From assembly GCA_013214945.1 (NCBI GenBank), contig JABSRT010000002.1:62001-126000 (forward strand): a DNA stretch of 64,000 bases, read 5' to 3'. Positions 7,613 to 14,748 of the stretch are shown piece by piece. A program made the translations under genes and the position numbers. The number at the start of each line of letters is the position of its first letter. The stretch's first letter is position 1. Under the pieces are notes generated by a model, which was not told the DNA's origin, did not search any database, and worked only from the letters and a program-made list of their open reading frames with translations. Source of the stretch: Gammaproteobacteria bacterium (lineage in GTDB: Bacteria > Pseudomonadota > Gammaproteobacteria > Enterobacterales > Psychrobiaceae).

Positions 7613-8367
7613 TATTTTTTACTCTGTAAGCGTTGATCTAAATAATAACCGACCGCCATGCCTGTGACCGACGATAATACTAAGCCTATTTTGTGTGGCC
7701 AATGAAAAGTTAGCACCGCTAACAAACCACTGGTTAATACTGCGATTACCATCGGTTTATTGATTAGGTGAGGTACCACCATGCCAATAAAGGTCGCAGA
7801 CATTGCAAAGTCTAGCCCCCAGCTGTCAATGCCAGGAATAGATTGGCCAAAGAATATGCCAATAAGCGTGGCGATATTCCAGCTGATATAAAAGGTAAAA
7901 CCAGCACCGAAATAGTGCCAATGGTTGTTTTTATCATCGAGGTTATTGATATGGCGAGGGTAGGTCGCAGCAAACACTTCGTCTATTAATAAAAACGCCA
8001 ACACAATGCGCCAGCGCTGTGGCAAGTGCTTAACATAGGGCAACATGCTGGCGGCATAAATTAAGTGGCGTAAATTAACGATTAAGGTCGCAGCAACGAT
8101 AAAACCAATTGAGGTGCCAGCAGCTAACATGCCAATTGCGACAAACTGGGCTGAACCCGCAAATACAATGCTCGACAAACCAACTGTTTGCCAAATATCG
8201 AGACCGGCATTAAGGGCTAAGGTGCCAAAAATAATGCCAAACGGAATGCCACCAATAATTAATGGTGTTGCGTCCCAAGCGCCTTGCCGGAAAAGTTGAT
8301 AAGCAGACTTGGTGCTCTTTGCTGTGGTCGCTGTTGTATTAGTTACGTTGCTCATTGCTTGACCCAT
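7612..8367 (-). CDS. azlC: AzlC-family branched-chain amino acid permease
   Basis: This is an inner-membrane protein of 251 residues. A polar N-terminus of about 30 residues is followed by the AzlC signature region (PLIIGGIPFGIIFGTLA, then SSIVFAGSAQF) and several hydrophobic helices. With AzlD it forms an exporter for branched-chain amino acids. A second in-frame ATG lies four codons downstream (8355) and is an alternative start. It begins 16 bases after cobQ ends, so cobQ-azlC-azlD looks like one operon; a functional link with cobalamin is not obvious. Confidence 0.9.
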   Translation of the reverse strand: MGQAMSNVTNTTATTAKSTKSAYQLFRQGAWDATPLIIGGIPFGIIFGTLALNAGLDIWQTVGLSSIVFAGSAQFVAIGMLAAGTSIGFIVAATLIVNLRHLIYAASMLPYVKHLPQRWRIVLAFLLIDEVFAATYPRHINNLDDKNNHWHYFGAGFTFYISWNIATLIGIFFGQSIPGIDSWGLDFAMSATFIGMVVPHLINKPMVIAVLTSGLLAVLTFHWPHKIGLVLSSVTGMAVGYYLDQRLQSKK

Positions 8368-8383
8368 TGGCTTTGTTTAGTTA

Positions 8384-9787
8384 TTAAGATTGCTGCAGTC
8401 TATCAAGCAGTTGCTCGATAGCTGGGTGAGCACTTAGGGTATCGAGTTGCTTATTAATAAATTTATCCCAATCGATACAGCGACCTTGCCAACCTAAGGC
8501 GGTTAAAAATTGCTGGCGGTAAGCCGTATTATTAAAAATATTGTGAAGATAAGTACCGCTGATATTTTTATAACGCCAGCCAAGATCACCAGTATGCGAA
8601 ATTAGATCATCAGATGTTGCATGGCTTATGCCGCAATGGATCTCATAACCGGTGACGTCAAAACCAAATTCAGTGGCAACGGTTGTTTGCTGTTTGATCT
8701 TTTTTATTTTTAACTCGGTTGTTAACGGGATCAAGTTGAGTCCCTGATGATCGCCATCTTCAATCTGATGAGGATCGGTGATCGCTTGCCCTAAGATCTG
8801 TAAACCACCGCAAATACCTAAAATTGTTTTACCACTGTGTGCAAAGTCGATGATCAATTGATCTAAGCCTGATCGCTCTAAATAAGCGAGGCTAGCACCG
8901 CTGTTTTTACTGCCGGGTAAGATCAAGGCGTCAAGTTGACTAAGATCACTAGCACTTGAAATAGGGATCAAGTTAACACCTGGCTCGTTAAACAAAGGAT
9001 CAAACTCGTCCATATTGCTGGCCCAAGGGTAGCTGATAAGTCCAATATTTAGATCCGTGCCAGTAAAGCTGGCTTGATAGTGCAGTTGATCTTCTTCTGG
9101 CAATTGGTGGCTTAATTCGGGAATAACCGCGACAACGGGGACTCCGGTTTTCTGTTCGATCCACTCATTAGCTGGCGCCAGCAGGTTTTCGTCACCACGA
9201 AAGCGATTGAGAATAAAGCCTTTAATTAAGCTTTGGTCTTGCTCGCTTAAACACATGTAAGTGCCCAGCAAGTGGGCATAAGCGCCACCACGGTTTATAT
9301 CAGCCACGATATAAACATCGGCATTCGTTTCGATCGCTACGGCCATATTAACAATGTCGCTGTTACGCAGGTTAACTTCGGCTGGGCTGCCTGCACCCTC
9401 AATGATCATCGTGTCATGATGATTAAGCGATGCCAGTGCTGCTTTAACATGTGGCCAAAGATGCTGGCGACGCTCACGCCAAGGTAACACGCCAATGTCA
9501 GAGTTAACTTCACCATTGACGATCACTTGGGAAAATGTATCGTTAGAGGGTTTAAGCAAAATAGGATTCATTGACACGCTAGGCACCAGTTTTGCCGCGA
9601 TTGCTTGCAGCCATTGCGCGCGGCCCATTTCTTTGCCATCGCTAGTGACCGCTGCATTGTTACTCATGTTTTGAGCTTTAAACGGCACCACATCTACTTT
9701 GCGATTGACCAAACCTCGACACATTAATGCCACTAAAAAACTCTTGCCTGCATCGCTCGTGCAGCCCTGAAACATGATAGAACGCAT
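8384..9787 (-). CDS. cobQ: cobyric acid synthase
   Basis: CobQ amidates cobyrinic acid a,c-diamide at four side chains using glutamine and ATP. The 467-residue protein has the dethiobiotin-synthetase-like N-domain (QGCTSDAGKS at residues 8-17). The C-terminal class I glutaminase domain has the nucleophile in GICGGLQILG and a conserved His in GTYLHNIF. The start MRSIMFQG aligns with family starts, and GAGGTG lies just upstream. No other cobalamin gene and no obvious cobalamin riboswitch are in this window, so other pathway genes must lie elsewhere, or this is a salvage step. Confidence 0.93.
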   Translation of the reverse strand: MRSIMFQGCTSDAGKSFLVALMCRGLVNRKVDVVPFKAQNMSNNAAVTSDGKEMGRAQWLQAIAAKLVPSVSMNPILLKPSNDTFSQVIVNGEVNSDIGVLPWRERRQHLWPHVKAALASLNHHDTMIIEGAGSPAEVNLRNSDIVNMAVAIETNADVYIVADINRGGAYAHLLGTYMCLSEQDQSLIKGFILNRFRGDENLLAPANEWIEQKTGVPVVAVIPELSHQLPEEDQLHYQASFTGTDLNIGLISYPWASNMDEFDPLFNEPGVNLIPISSASDLSQLDALILPGSKNSGASLAYLERSGLDQLIIDFAHSGKTILGICGGLQILGQAITDPHQIEDGDHQGLNLIPLTTELKIKKIKQQTTVATEFGFDVTGYEIHCGISHATSDDLISHTGDLGWRYKNISGTYLHNIFNNTAYRQQFLTALGWQGRCIDWDKFINKQLDTLSAHPAIEQLLDRLQQS

Positions 9788-9955
9788 GACACCTCATTGA
9801 AAATAGCTTCACCGGCTAAGTAGCTGGCTGTTTAAGCTTGAAATTATAAGCTATTGGCGAGTTATGCCATAGGGTAATAACCGCTGATTTAAGTTGAATT
9901 AACAGAACACTGCTAAACTTAATCGGTAATTAGCTCACCTTTGAGGTCGGATTTT

Positions 9956-10840
9956 ATGCTCTATAGCTTTAGTGAACTTCATTTGGACGTCGCCAGAAAC
10001 TCCACGGATGATTTCAATTTGTTTCATGATAAAAATAAATGGCAGCAAGTTGTGAACAACCCGTTTACTGGGCCTATTTTACTGGGGTTTCAACTAGAAA
10101 TGCTAATTGAAGGAGCTATGCGTGCTCACCGGTTTGAACATAATGAGGCCGATTTAATTGCTCAAGAAAATTTAATGTTTAGTAATTACCAATTTTCATT
10201 TGCTAATGCGGTGTCACCAGGCCAACAAGTTGATGTCTCCGTCAAAAAATCTTTATTTAAACCCGATTCAATTAATCCAGTTTTAGGTAACCGCATTAGT
10301 ATTAAAGCCGATGGTAAGTTGTGTTTAATAGGTTATAAAAAGGAGTCTCGATTACCGCTTTTTTTAGCTGATCCGCAGTTGCCTGATTTCGCCCAATTAA
10401 AAACGGCACCAGATCGGAGTTTTTTACCTGATAGTGGATATTTTATCAAACGAAAATTTATGACCACCAGTAATGCTAAAAACTTTTTATGTAGTTCATT
10501 GCAACCCCAAGCTAACTTCTTTGATGAGGTTGAGGGGAAAATTGAATTTCCAGAGATATTTCCATGCGCTTTATTGTCGAGTGCGTTGTTAGAGAAAGCG
10601 GTTAAAGAGCAACTCGACTTTAAACTTGATCCGCTGATTTATACGTCGCATAAGCTTAGTGTTAATCGTAGTCATATGAAAAACCTTAAAAGTAATGATT
10701 GTTTGCAGATATTAGTGCGCCAGACCGACGTTAGCCGCAATAATCCTAAAGACGATTTACAACAAGAATTTGAGTGCTACGGGGTGATCAACCAGCAGCA
10801 TTTATTATTCCGCGGCTTAATTAATTTAATTCCAGTGTAA
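9956..10840 (+). CDS. hotdog-fold (MaoC-like) protein, function unknown
   Basis: The product is about 294 residues and soluble. Residues about 12-45 read STDDFNLFHD..NPFTGPILLGF, resembling the substrate-binding and catalytic segment of MaoC-type hydratases (DFN.IH.D, then a G-rich helix start). The C-terminal half may be a second hotdog unit. The canonical catalytic Asp/His pair appears as Asn-Leu-Phe-His-Asp, so activity is possible but unproven. The frame opens at a TTG at 9941, but ATG 9956 sits 8 bases after GAGGT. It is divergent from cobQ. Confidence 0.55.
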   Translation: MLYSFSELHLDVARNSTDDFNLFHDKNKWQQVVNNPFTGPILLGFQLEMLIEGAMRAHRFEHNEADLIAQENLMFSNYQFSFANAVSPGQQVDVSVKKSLFKPDSINPVLGNRISIKADGKLCLIGYKKESRLPLFLADPQLPDFAQLKTAPDRSFLPDSGYFIKRKFMTTSNAKNFLCSSLQPQANFFDEVEGKIEFPEIFPCALLSSALLEKAVKEQLDFKLDPLIYTSHKLSVNRSHMKNLKSNDCLQILVRQTDVSRNNPKDDLQQEFECYGVINQQHLLFRGLINLIPV

Positions 10841-10941
10841 ATTACCTATTAATTTGTTGTTCAATCACTTACATAGTATGATGTTGTTCATTATTTAACC
10901 TTGTCGCACGGATGCGAGGTTTGTTCATTAGGATTGAGAGC

Positions 10942-12573
10942 ATGGTTATGGTCAATTTTAGTTCAGGAAAATTCCAAGTAATTATTATCATTTTTGGCTG
11001 TTTTTTTTCCGGACTTGGTAGTTGGTTTTTTTATGATTTTGAGCAAAAATCTATTATTTCTTCATTTCAAAAAGAGGTCAATGAGCAAGTTGTATCCTTA
11101 CACCGTGAATTGGTCTTAAGCCTCGAACCGTTATATTCCTTAAGTATCTTATTTAATAGTAATGAGCACCCAAGCATGGTGCAGTTCAATCGTGAAGCAA
11201 AACGGATGCTCAGTCGTCACGAAGACATTCAGGCGTTAGAGTGGATCCCGAGAGTTTCGCTATCTCAGCGCCAGGCTTATGAGAAAAGACACCAAGTTCA
11301 GTTTCCAGGTTTTGAATTTTCTGAAAGAAAAACCCAAGGAAAAATGATTCGTGCTGGCGAGCGTGCTGTTTATTATCCTGTGTTTTTTATCGAGCCTATT
11401 ACTGGCAATGAGGCCGCTATTGGCTTTGATCTTGGCTCAAGCGCTAGCCGATTAAATGCGATTGAAAAGGCAATATCTAGTGCTAAACCGCAACTTTCAG
11501 CAAGTATTACTTTGGTGCAAGAGCGCGCTAAACAACACGGAATTCTTGCGTTTCTTCCGGTGTATCATGGTGTTAACTTCACCGCTGAGCAGCGCCAGAG
11601 AAACTTTGTCGGTTTTGTTGTTGGTGCTTATCGCGTTGGTGACATTTTTGTTAGCTCGGCGCTAGAAGATAAATATTTAGGTATTGAGATGCAGCTTATT
11701 GATCAAAGCCAGCCTGATGCCCCCAAAACGCTTTATCTGCATCAACCTAGAACAGCTGGTGCTGTGCACGAGTCGATTGTTTATGAAAAACAGCTGCCAA
11801 CGATTTGGGGGCGCCAGTGGAGTATTATTGCGTCTCCTACGACTGAGTATATGGAGGTTCGGAGGGGGGCTTTACCTATGGTAGTCGCTATTGTCGGTTT
11901 TTTATTCACTTGCTTTATTGTTGGCTATGTTAGGGTTATTTCACGTCGAACTAAGACTATCCAAAAATTGGTTTTGCAAAAAACATTCGCTTTAAATGAG
12001 GCAAATAAAAATTTAGAAAAGTTATCACGCATTGATGGTTTAACAAATATAGCTAATCGACGTTCGTTGGACGAGTACCTGAGTAATGAATGGGAACGAG
12101 CAATCAGGCAAAGCCGACCTATTTCGTTCATCATCATCGATGTTGATTATTTTAAACGCTATAACGATAACTATGGTCATGTAGCCGGAGATGAATGCCT
12201 TAAAAAAATAGCAGCTCAATTAGAAAGCTGTGTCAAACGTTCTGGTGATTTGGTGGCACGCTACGGCGGAGAAGAATTTGCTATTGTGTTGATTGATACC
12301 CAGCAAGCTGAGGTGGTTGCTAATAGGTGCTGCCAAGCAGTATCCGATCTAGATTTGACCCATAAACACTCTGATGTTACCGACAATGTTACGGTTAGTG
12401 TTGGCGTATGTACCGCATTACCACTACAAGGTACTCACCCTAATGTTATTGTAGAGCTCGCTGATCAAGCGCTTTATACCGCAAAAAAGATTGGCAGAAA
12501 CACCGTAAAAATCTGTGATTATACTAGCGAGATTAATGACGCTAATATAAATATTAGTACGTGTGTTAGTTAA
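10942..12573 (+). CDS. CHASE-domain diguanylate cyclase
   Basis: This is an inner-membrane sensor that should make cyclic di-GMP. One N-terminal membrane helix (about residues 9-30) precedes a periplasmic CHASE domain (to about 295; ALEWIPRVS near 95 is typical). A second helix LPMVVAIVGFLFTCF and a GGDEF domain with intact active site RYGGEEF near 442 follow. The allosteric I-site RxxD (RSGD) is present five residues upstream, so product inhibition is expected. The frame opens at ATG 10912; ATG 10942 is preferred because AGGA lies 8 bases upstream. The ligand is unknown. Confidence 0.9.
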   Translation: MVMVNFSSGKFQVIIIIFGCFFSGLGSWFFYDFEQKSIISSFQKEVNEQVVSLHRELVLSLEPLYSLSILFNSNEHPSMVQFNREAKRMLSRHEDIQALEWIPRVSLSQRQAYEKRHQVQFPGFEFSERKTQGKMIRAGERAVYYPVFFIEPITGNEAAIGFDLGSSASRLNAIEKAISSAKPQLSASITLVQERAKQHGILAFLPVYHGVNFTAEQRQRNFVGFVVGAYRVGDIFVSSALEDKYLGIEMQLIDQSQPDAPKTLYLHQPRTAGAVHESIVYEKQLPTIWGRQWSIIASPTTEYMEVRRGALPMVVAIVGFLFTCFIVGYVRVISRRTKTIQKLVLQKTFALNEANKNLEKLSRIDGLTNIANRRSLDEYLSNEWERAIRQSRPISFIIIDVDYFKRYNDNYGHVAGDECLKKIAAQLESCVKRSGDLVARYGGEEFAIVLIDTQQAEVVANRCCQAVSDLDLTHKHSDVTDNVTVSVGVCTALPLQGTHPNVIVELADQALYTAKKIGRNTVKICDYTSEINDANINISTCVS

Positions 12574-12806
12574 TATTTGCCTGATGTATTGTTAAGCACC
12601 ATGCCTGATTGTTTGCTAGCAATGTCGTTAATTGCTGTGGTTTTACGAGGCAGAATGTTCGAATTAACCTATTAACCTATTAACCTATTAACCTATTAAC
12701 CTATTAACCTATTAACCTATTAACCCATTAAGCAGTGGGCTACAAAATTTACTGCGTTGGTATATACCGACATCAAGACACCATTTTTCACTGATTAAGT
12801 TGCTGA
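12574..12806. other. gene-free stretch with tandem repeat
   Basis: No open frame here looks coding. The stretch is dominated by the 8-bp tandem repeat described separately and leads into a minus-strand gene remnant. Confidence 0.5.
12664..12727. repeat. 8-bp tandem repeat (TTAACCTA)x8
   Basis: Seven perfect TTAACCTA units are followed by one variant ending CCCA. The repeat lies between a diguanylate cyclase gene and a gene remnant. Such arrays change copy number by slippage; no promoter is evident beside it. Confidence 0.92.
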
Positions 12807-12977
12807 TTATGTCTGGTCATTTCTCCAGTGAAAGTCTCTAAATTCCGCGACAGCTTCCGTTATATCTTTGGGTTGTAATGGTACGTCCTTAACCTGTTCC
12901 TCATCGTAATAACCGCAGTAAGTATCGTTGATTGTATGATTGCTTGCGTGATACCAATTGCGATAACCAATTGATCT
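12807..12977 (-). pseudogene. truncated remnant of an unknown gene
   Basis: A 56-codon open frame reads like real protein (segments CGYYDEEQVKDV, DITEAVAEFRDFHW) and ends in TAA, but it has no start codon and is preceded by an in-frame stop. It looks like the C-terminal end of a lost gene. An ATACCAATT word at 12951-12959 lies within it, so a repeat may have disrupted it. I do not recognise the family. Confidence 0.35.
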
Positions 12978-13047
12978 TTAATCGTGGTTATACACATAAA
13001 TAGGCCACTAAATTTGCGGGTTTTCGAGTAGCTAATTACAGCGCTGG

Positions 13048-14367
13048 TTAAGCGCTACGGTGATCTATTTGCGGACTATTATCATCAAGAAATACTTGCT
13101 GTAATTGCTCGATACTTGAAATAGATAGTTGGGATAGTTGCTCGAAACTCGCGTGATCTAACGTGCTTAACTCTAACTGCAATGCCATATCTGCTAGTTG
13201 CTCTAAACCGATAGTGTCAGCGAGTGTTGCTAGCTGGTGCAGTTGCGATTTTGCTTGAACAGATTGATTGGCTACATGTGATTTTTTAGCATCAAGAATT
13301 AAGTTAGAAAATTGCTGCGGCAATTGCTCTATTTGTTGATTAAACTCAGCGGCTGGCGATTTTTTTTGATGTCGCTGTAACAGCTTAAGATTGATTAGTT
13401 GAGCTTGAAATGGTTGGCTCTTGGGCAGTTCCGGTTCGATCTGCAGCGCTGGCTCATTATTGGTGGTATCGCTTGTTGCTTCAGCGCAGGGGGCCAGCGT
13501 TGGTTCTTGCTGCTCGGCTACTGTTGGCTCAAGCGGATCTTGGTTTATTGTCGGCTCAATTCTGACTGCATCATCCGATTCGTTGGCCGCATGAGTTGCT
13601 GGTTGTGCTAGCTCTTCAATGTGCAGTGCCGGTTCAGATAATTCAAATTCTGCTGCTGGCTTATCGTCGGTCGTACTATTATCAAAGGCCATCTCTAGTT
13701 TGGACTCAGCTAAAAGGAATTGGCTTTTTTCATTGCATAAGATAATACAGCATAAGGTGAAGCAATAATGAGCAATAAACAAGGTGGAGATAATAACTAA
13801 GCTGATCGTATAATCAGAATTAGACAACATCGAGTTTTGCGGGCTCACCAGACTATGTATTTGTAAAGAAAATACACCAATCAGAAAAATACATAGGCTA
13901 CCCATTAAGGTTCGGCCCTTGTTATGGTTAGGCAGTCGGGGGGAAATAGAAACTATTAGAATAATAAAGCAGGCGGTGATCGCGACTGTTGCCATAATCA
14001 ATGAACGCAGTTCTATGTTGGGTTTTGTGAAAGTAAAATAACCGACAAATAAACTAAATGGGACAAACAACAATAAGGCTATCAAATTGTTATTTTTATT
14101 AAACTGAAAAAACTTCCGGCAACCAACTACTAATAATACAGTGGCGCAAATGGCAATTATATTGGCACTAAAGTGGGCGTATATAACCTGTGAGCTATCT
14201 GAAAAATAAATTAAATAACAACCGATGGGAAAACATAACGAAGCAGCCATCCACTCTTGCAACCCGGCATATTCTTTATTTAGGCGCCAAATACACATAA
14301 AAAAGACGGCATTTAATGCGGCAATTAAGCCAGACAATGTCGCCAAAGTTACTAGATCGAATTTCAT
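13048..14367 (-). CDS. 7-TM membrane protein with degenerate Hpt-like C-terminus
   Basis: The product is about 439 residues. Residues about 5-215 form roughly seven membrane helices like the sensor halves of some GGDEF proteins, but no GGDEF domain follows. A Glu/Pro/Ala-rich acidic linker (about 230-320) leads to a helical tail. The segment LHQLATLADTIGLEQLADMA resembles the histidine phosphotransfer helix, with the Lys-Gly after the His replaced by Ala-Thr. Whether the His is phosphorylated is unknown. The start at 14367 is preferred over ATG 14379 because GGAAG lies 5 bases upstream. It follows the FliK/FlhB-like pair on the same strand. Confidence 0.6.
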   Translation of the reverse strand: MKFDLVTLATLSGLIAALNAVFFMCIWRLNKEYAGLQEWMAASLCFPIGCYLIYFSDSSQVIYAHFSANIIAICATVLLVVGCRKFFQFNKNNNLIALLLFVPFSLFVGYFTFTKPNIELRSLIMATVAITACFIILIVSISPRLPNHNKGRTLMGSLCIFLIGVFSLQIHSLVSPQNSMLSNSDYTISLVIISTLFIAHYCFTLCCIILCNEKSQFLLAESKLEMAFDNSTTDDKPAAEFELSEPALHIEELAQPATHAANESDDAVRIEPTINQDPLEPTVAEQQEPTLAPCAEATSDTTNNEPALQIEPELPKSQPFQAQLINLKLLQRHQKKSPAAEFNQQIEQLPQQFSNLILDAKKSHVANQSVQAKSQLHQLATLADTIGLEQLADMALQLELSTLDHASFEQLSQLSISSIEQLQQVFLDDNSPQIDHRSA

Positions 14368-14439
14368 AATATCTTCCATAAATTTATTAATATCCGTTAA
14401 GTGTTAAGTATAGATAACTTTATAAAAAATCTATTAAAA

Positions 14440-14748
14440 TTAACTTTTTATATCTACTCGTTGGTGGCTGTTCTGCCATTTGTCGGGGAACTTTCCTTGC
14501 AAAACAAAGGCAAACGCAATCAGTTCTGCTATCACAATATAGAGCTCACGCGGGATCTCTTGACCAAGTTCCAGTGAGCTAAGAAATTTACTTAACTGGG
14601 CATCTTGGTGGATCAGAATGTCATTCTCTTTGGCGATAGCGATTAGTTCTTCGGCCAACGCACCATATCCCTTGGCGATTACTTTAGGAGCAGACTTTTG
14701 GTCATACTTTAAACCGATAACGCGTTTTTCTTCTGGCTTTTTGGTCAT
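14440..14748 (-). CDS. FlhB C-terminal-domain-like protein (YscU/FlhB family)
   Basis: A stand-alone 102-residue protein equivalent to the cytoplasmic domain of the FlhB/YscU export switch. The strand VIGLKYDQKSAPKVIAKG aligns with the region after the autocleavage site, and the NPTH cleavage motif itself is absent. IPRELYIVIAELIAFAF matches the domain's last helix. It overlaps the upstream FliK-like gene by 4 bases (ATGA), so the two are translationally coupled. FliK and FlhB interact in hook-length control, which fits the pairing. No other flagellar gene is in the window. Confidence 0.85.
   Translation of the reverse strand: MTKKPEEKRVIGLKYDQKSAPKVIAKGYGALAEELIAIAKENDILIHQDAQLSKFLSSLELGQEIPRELYIVIAELIAFAFVLQGKFPDKWQNSHQRVDIKS

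Noticed and set aside
9788..9955. Cobalamin riboswitch upstream of cobQ
   Set aside because: The short divergent spacer lacks the B12-box pattern and is too short for the element.
12664..12727. Tandem array considered as a CRISPR
   Set aside because: Units are 8 bases with no spacers, and there are no cas genes in the window.
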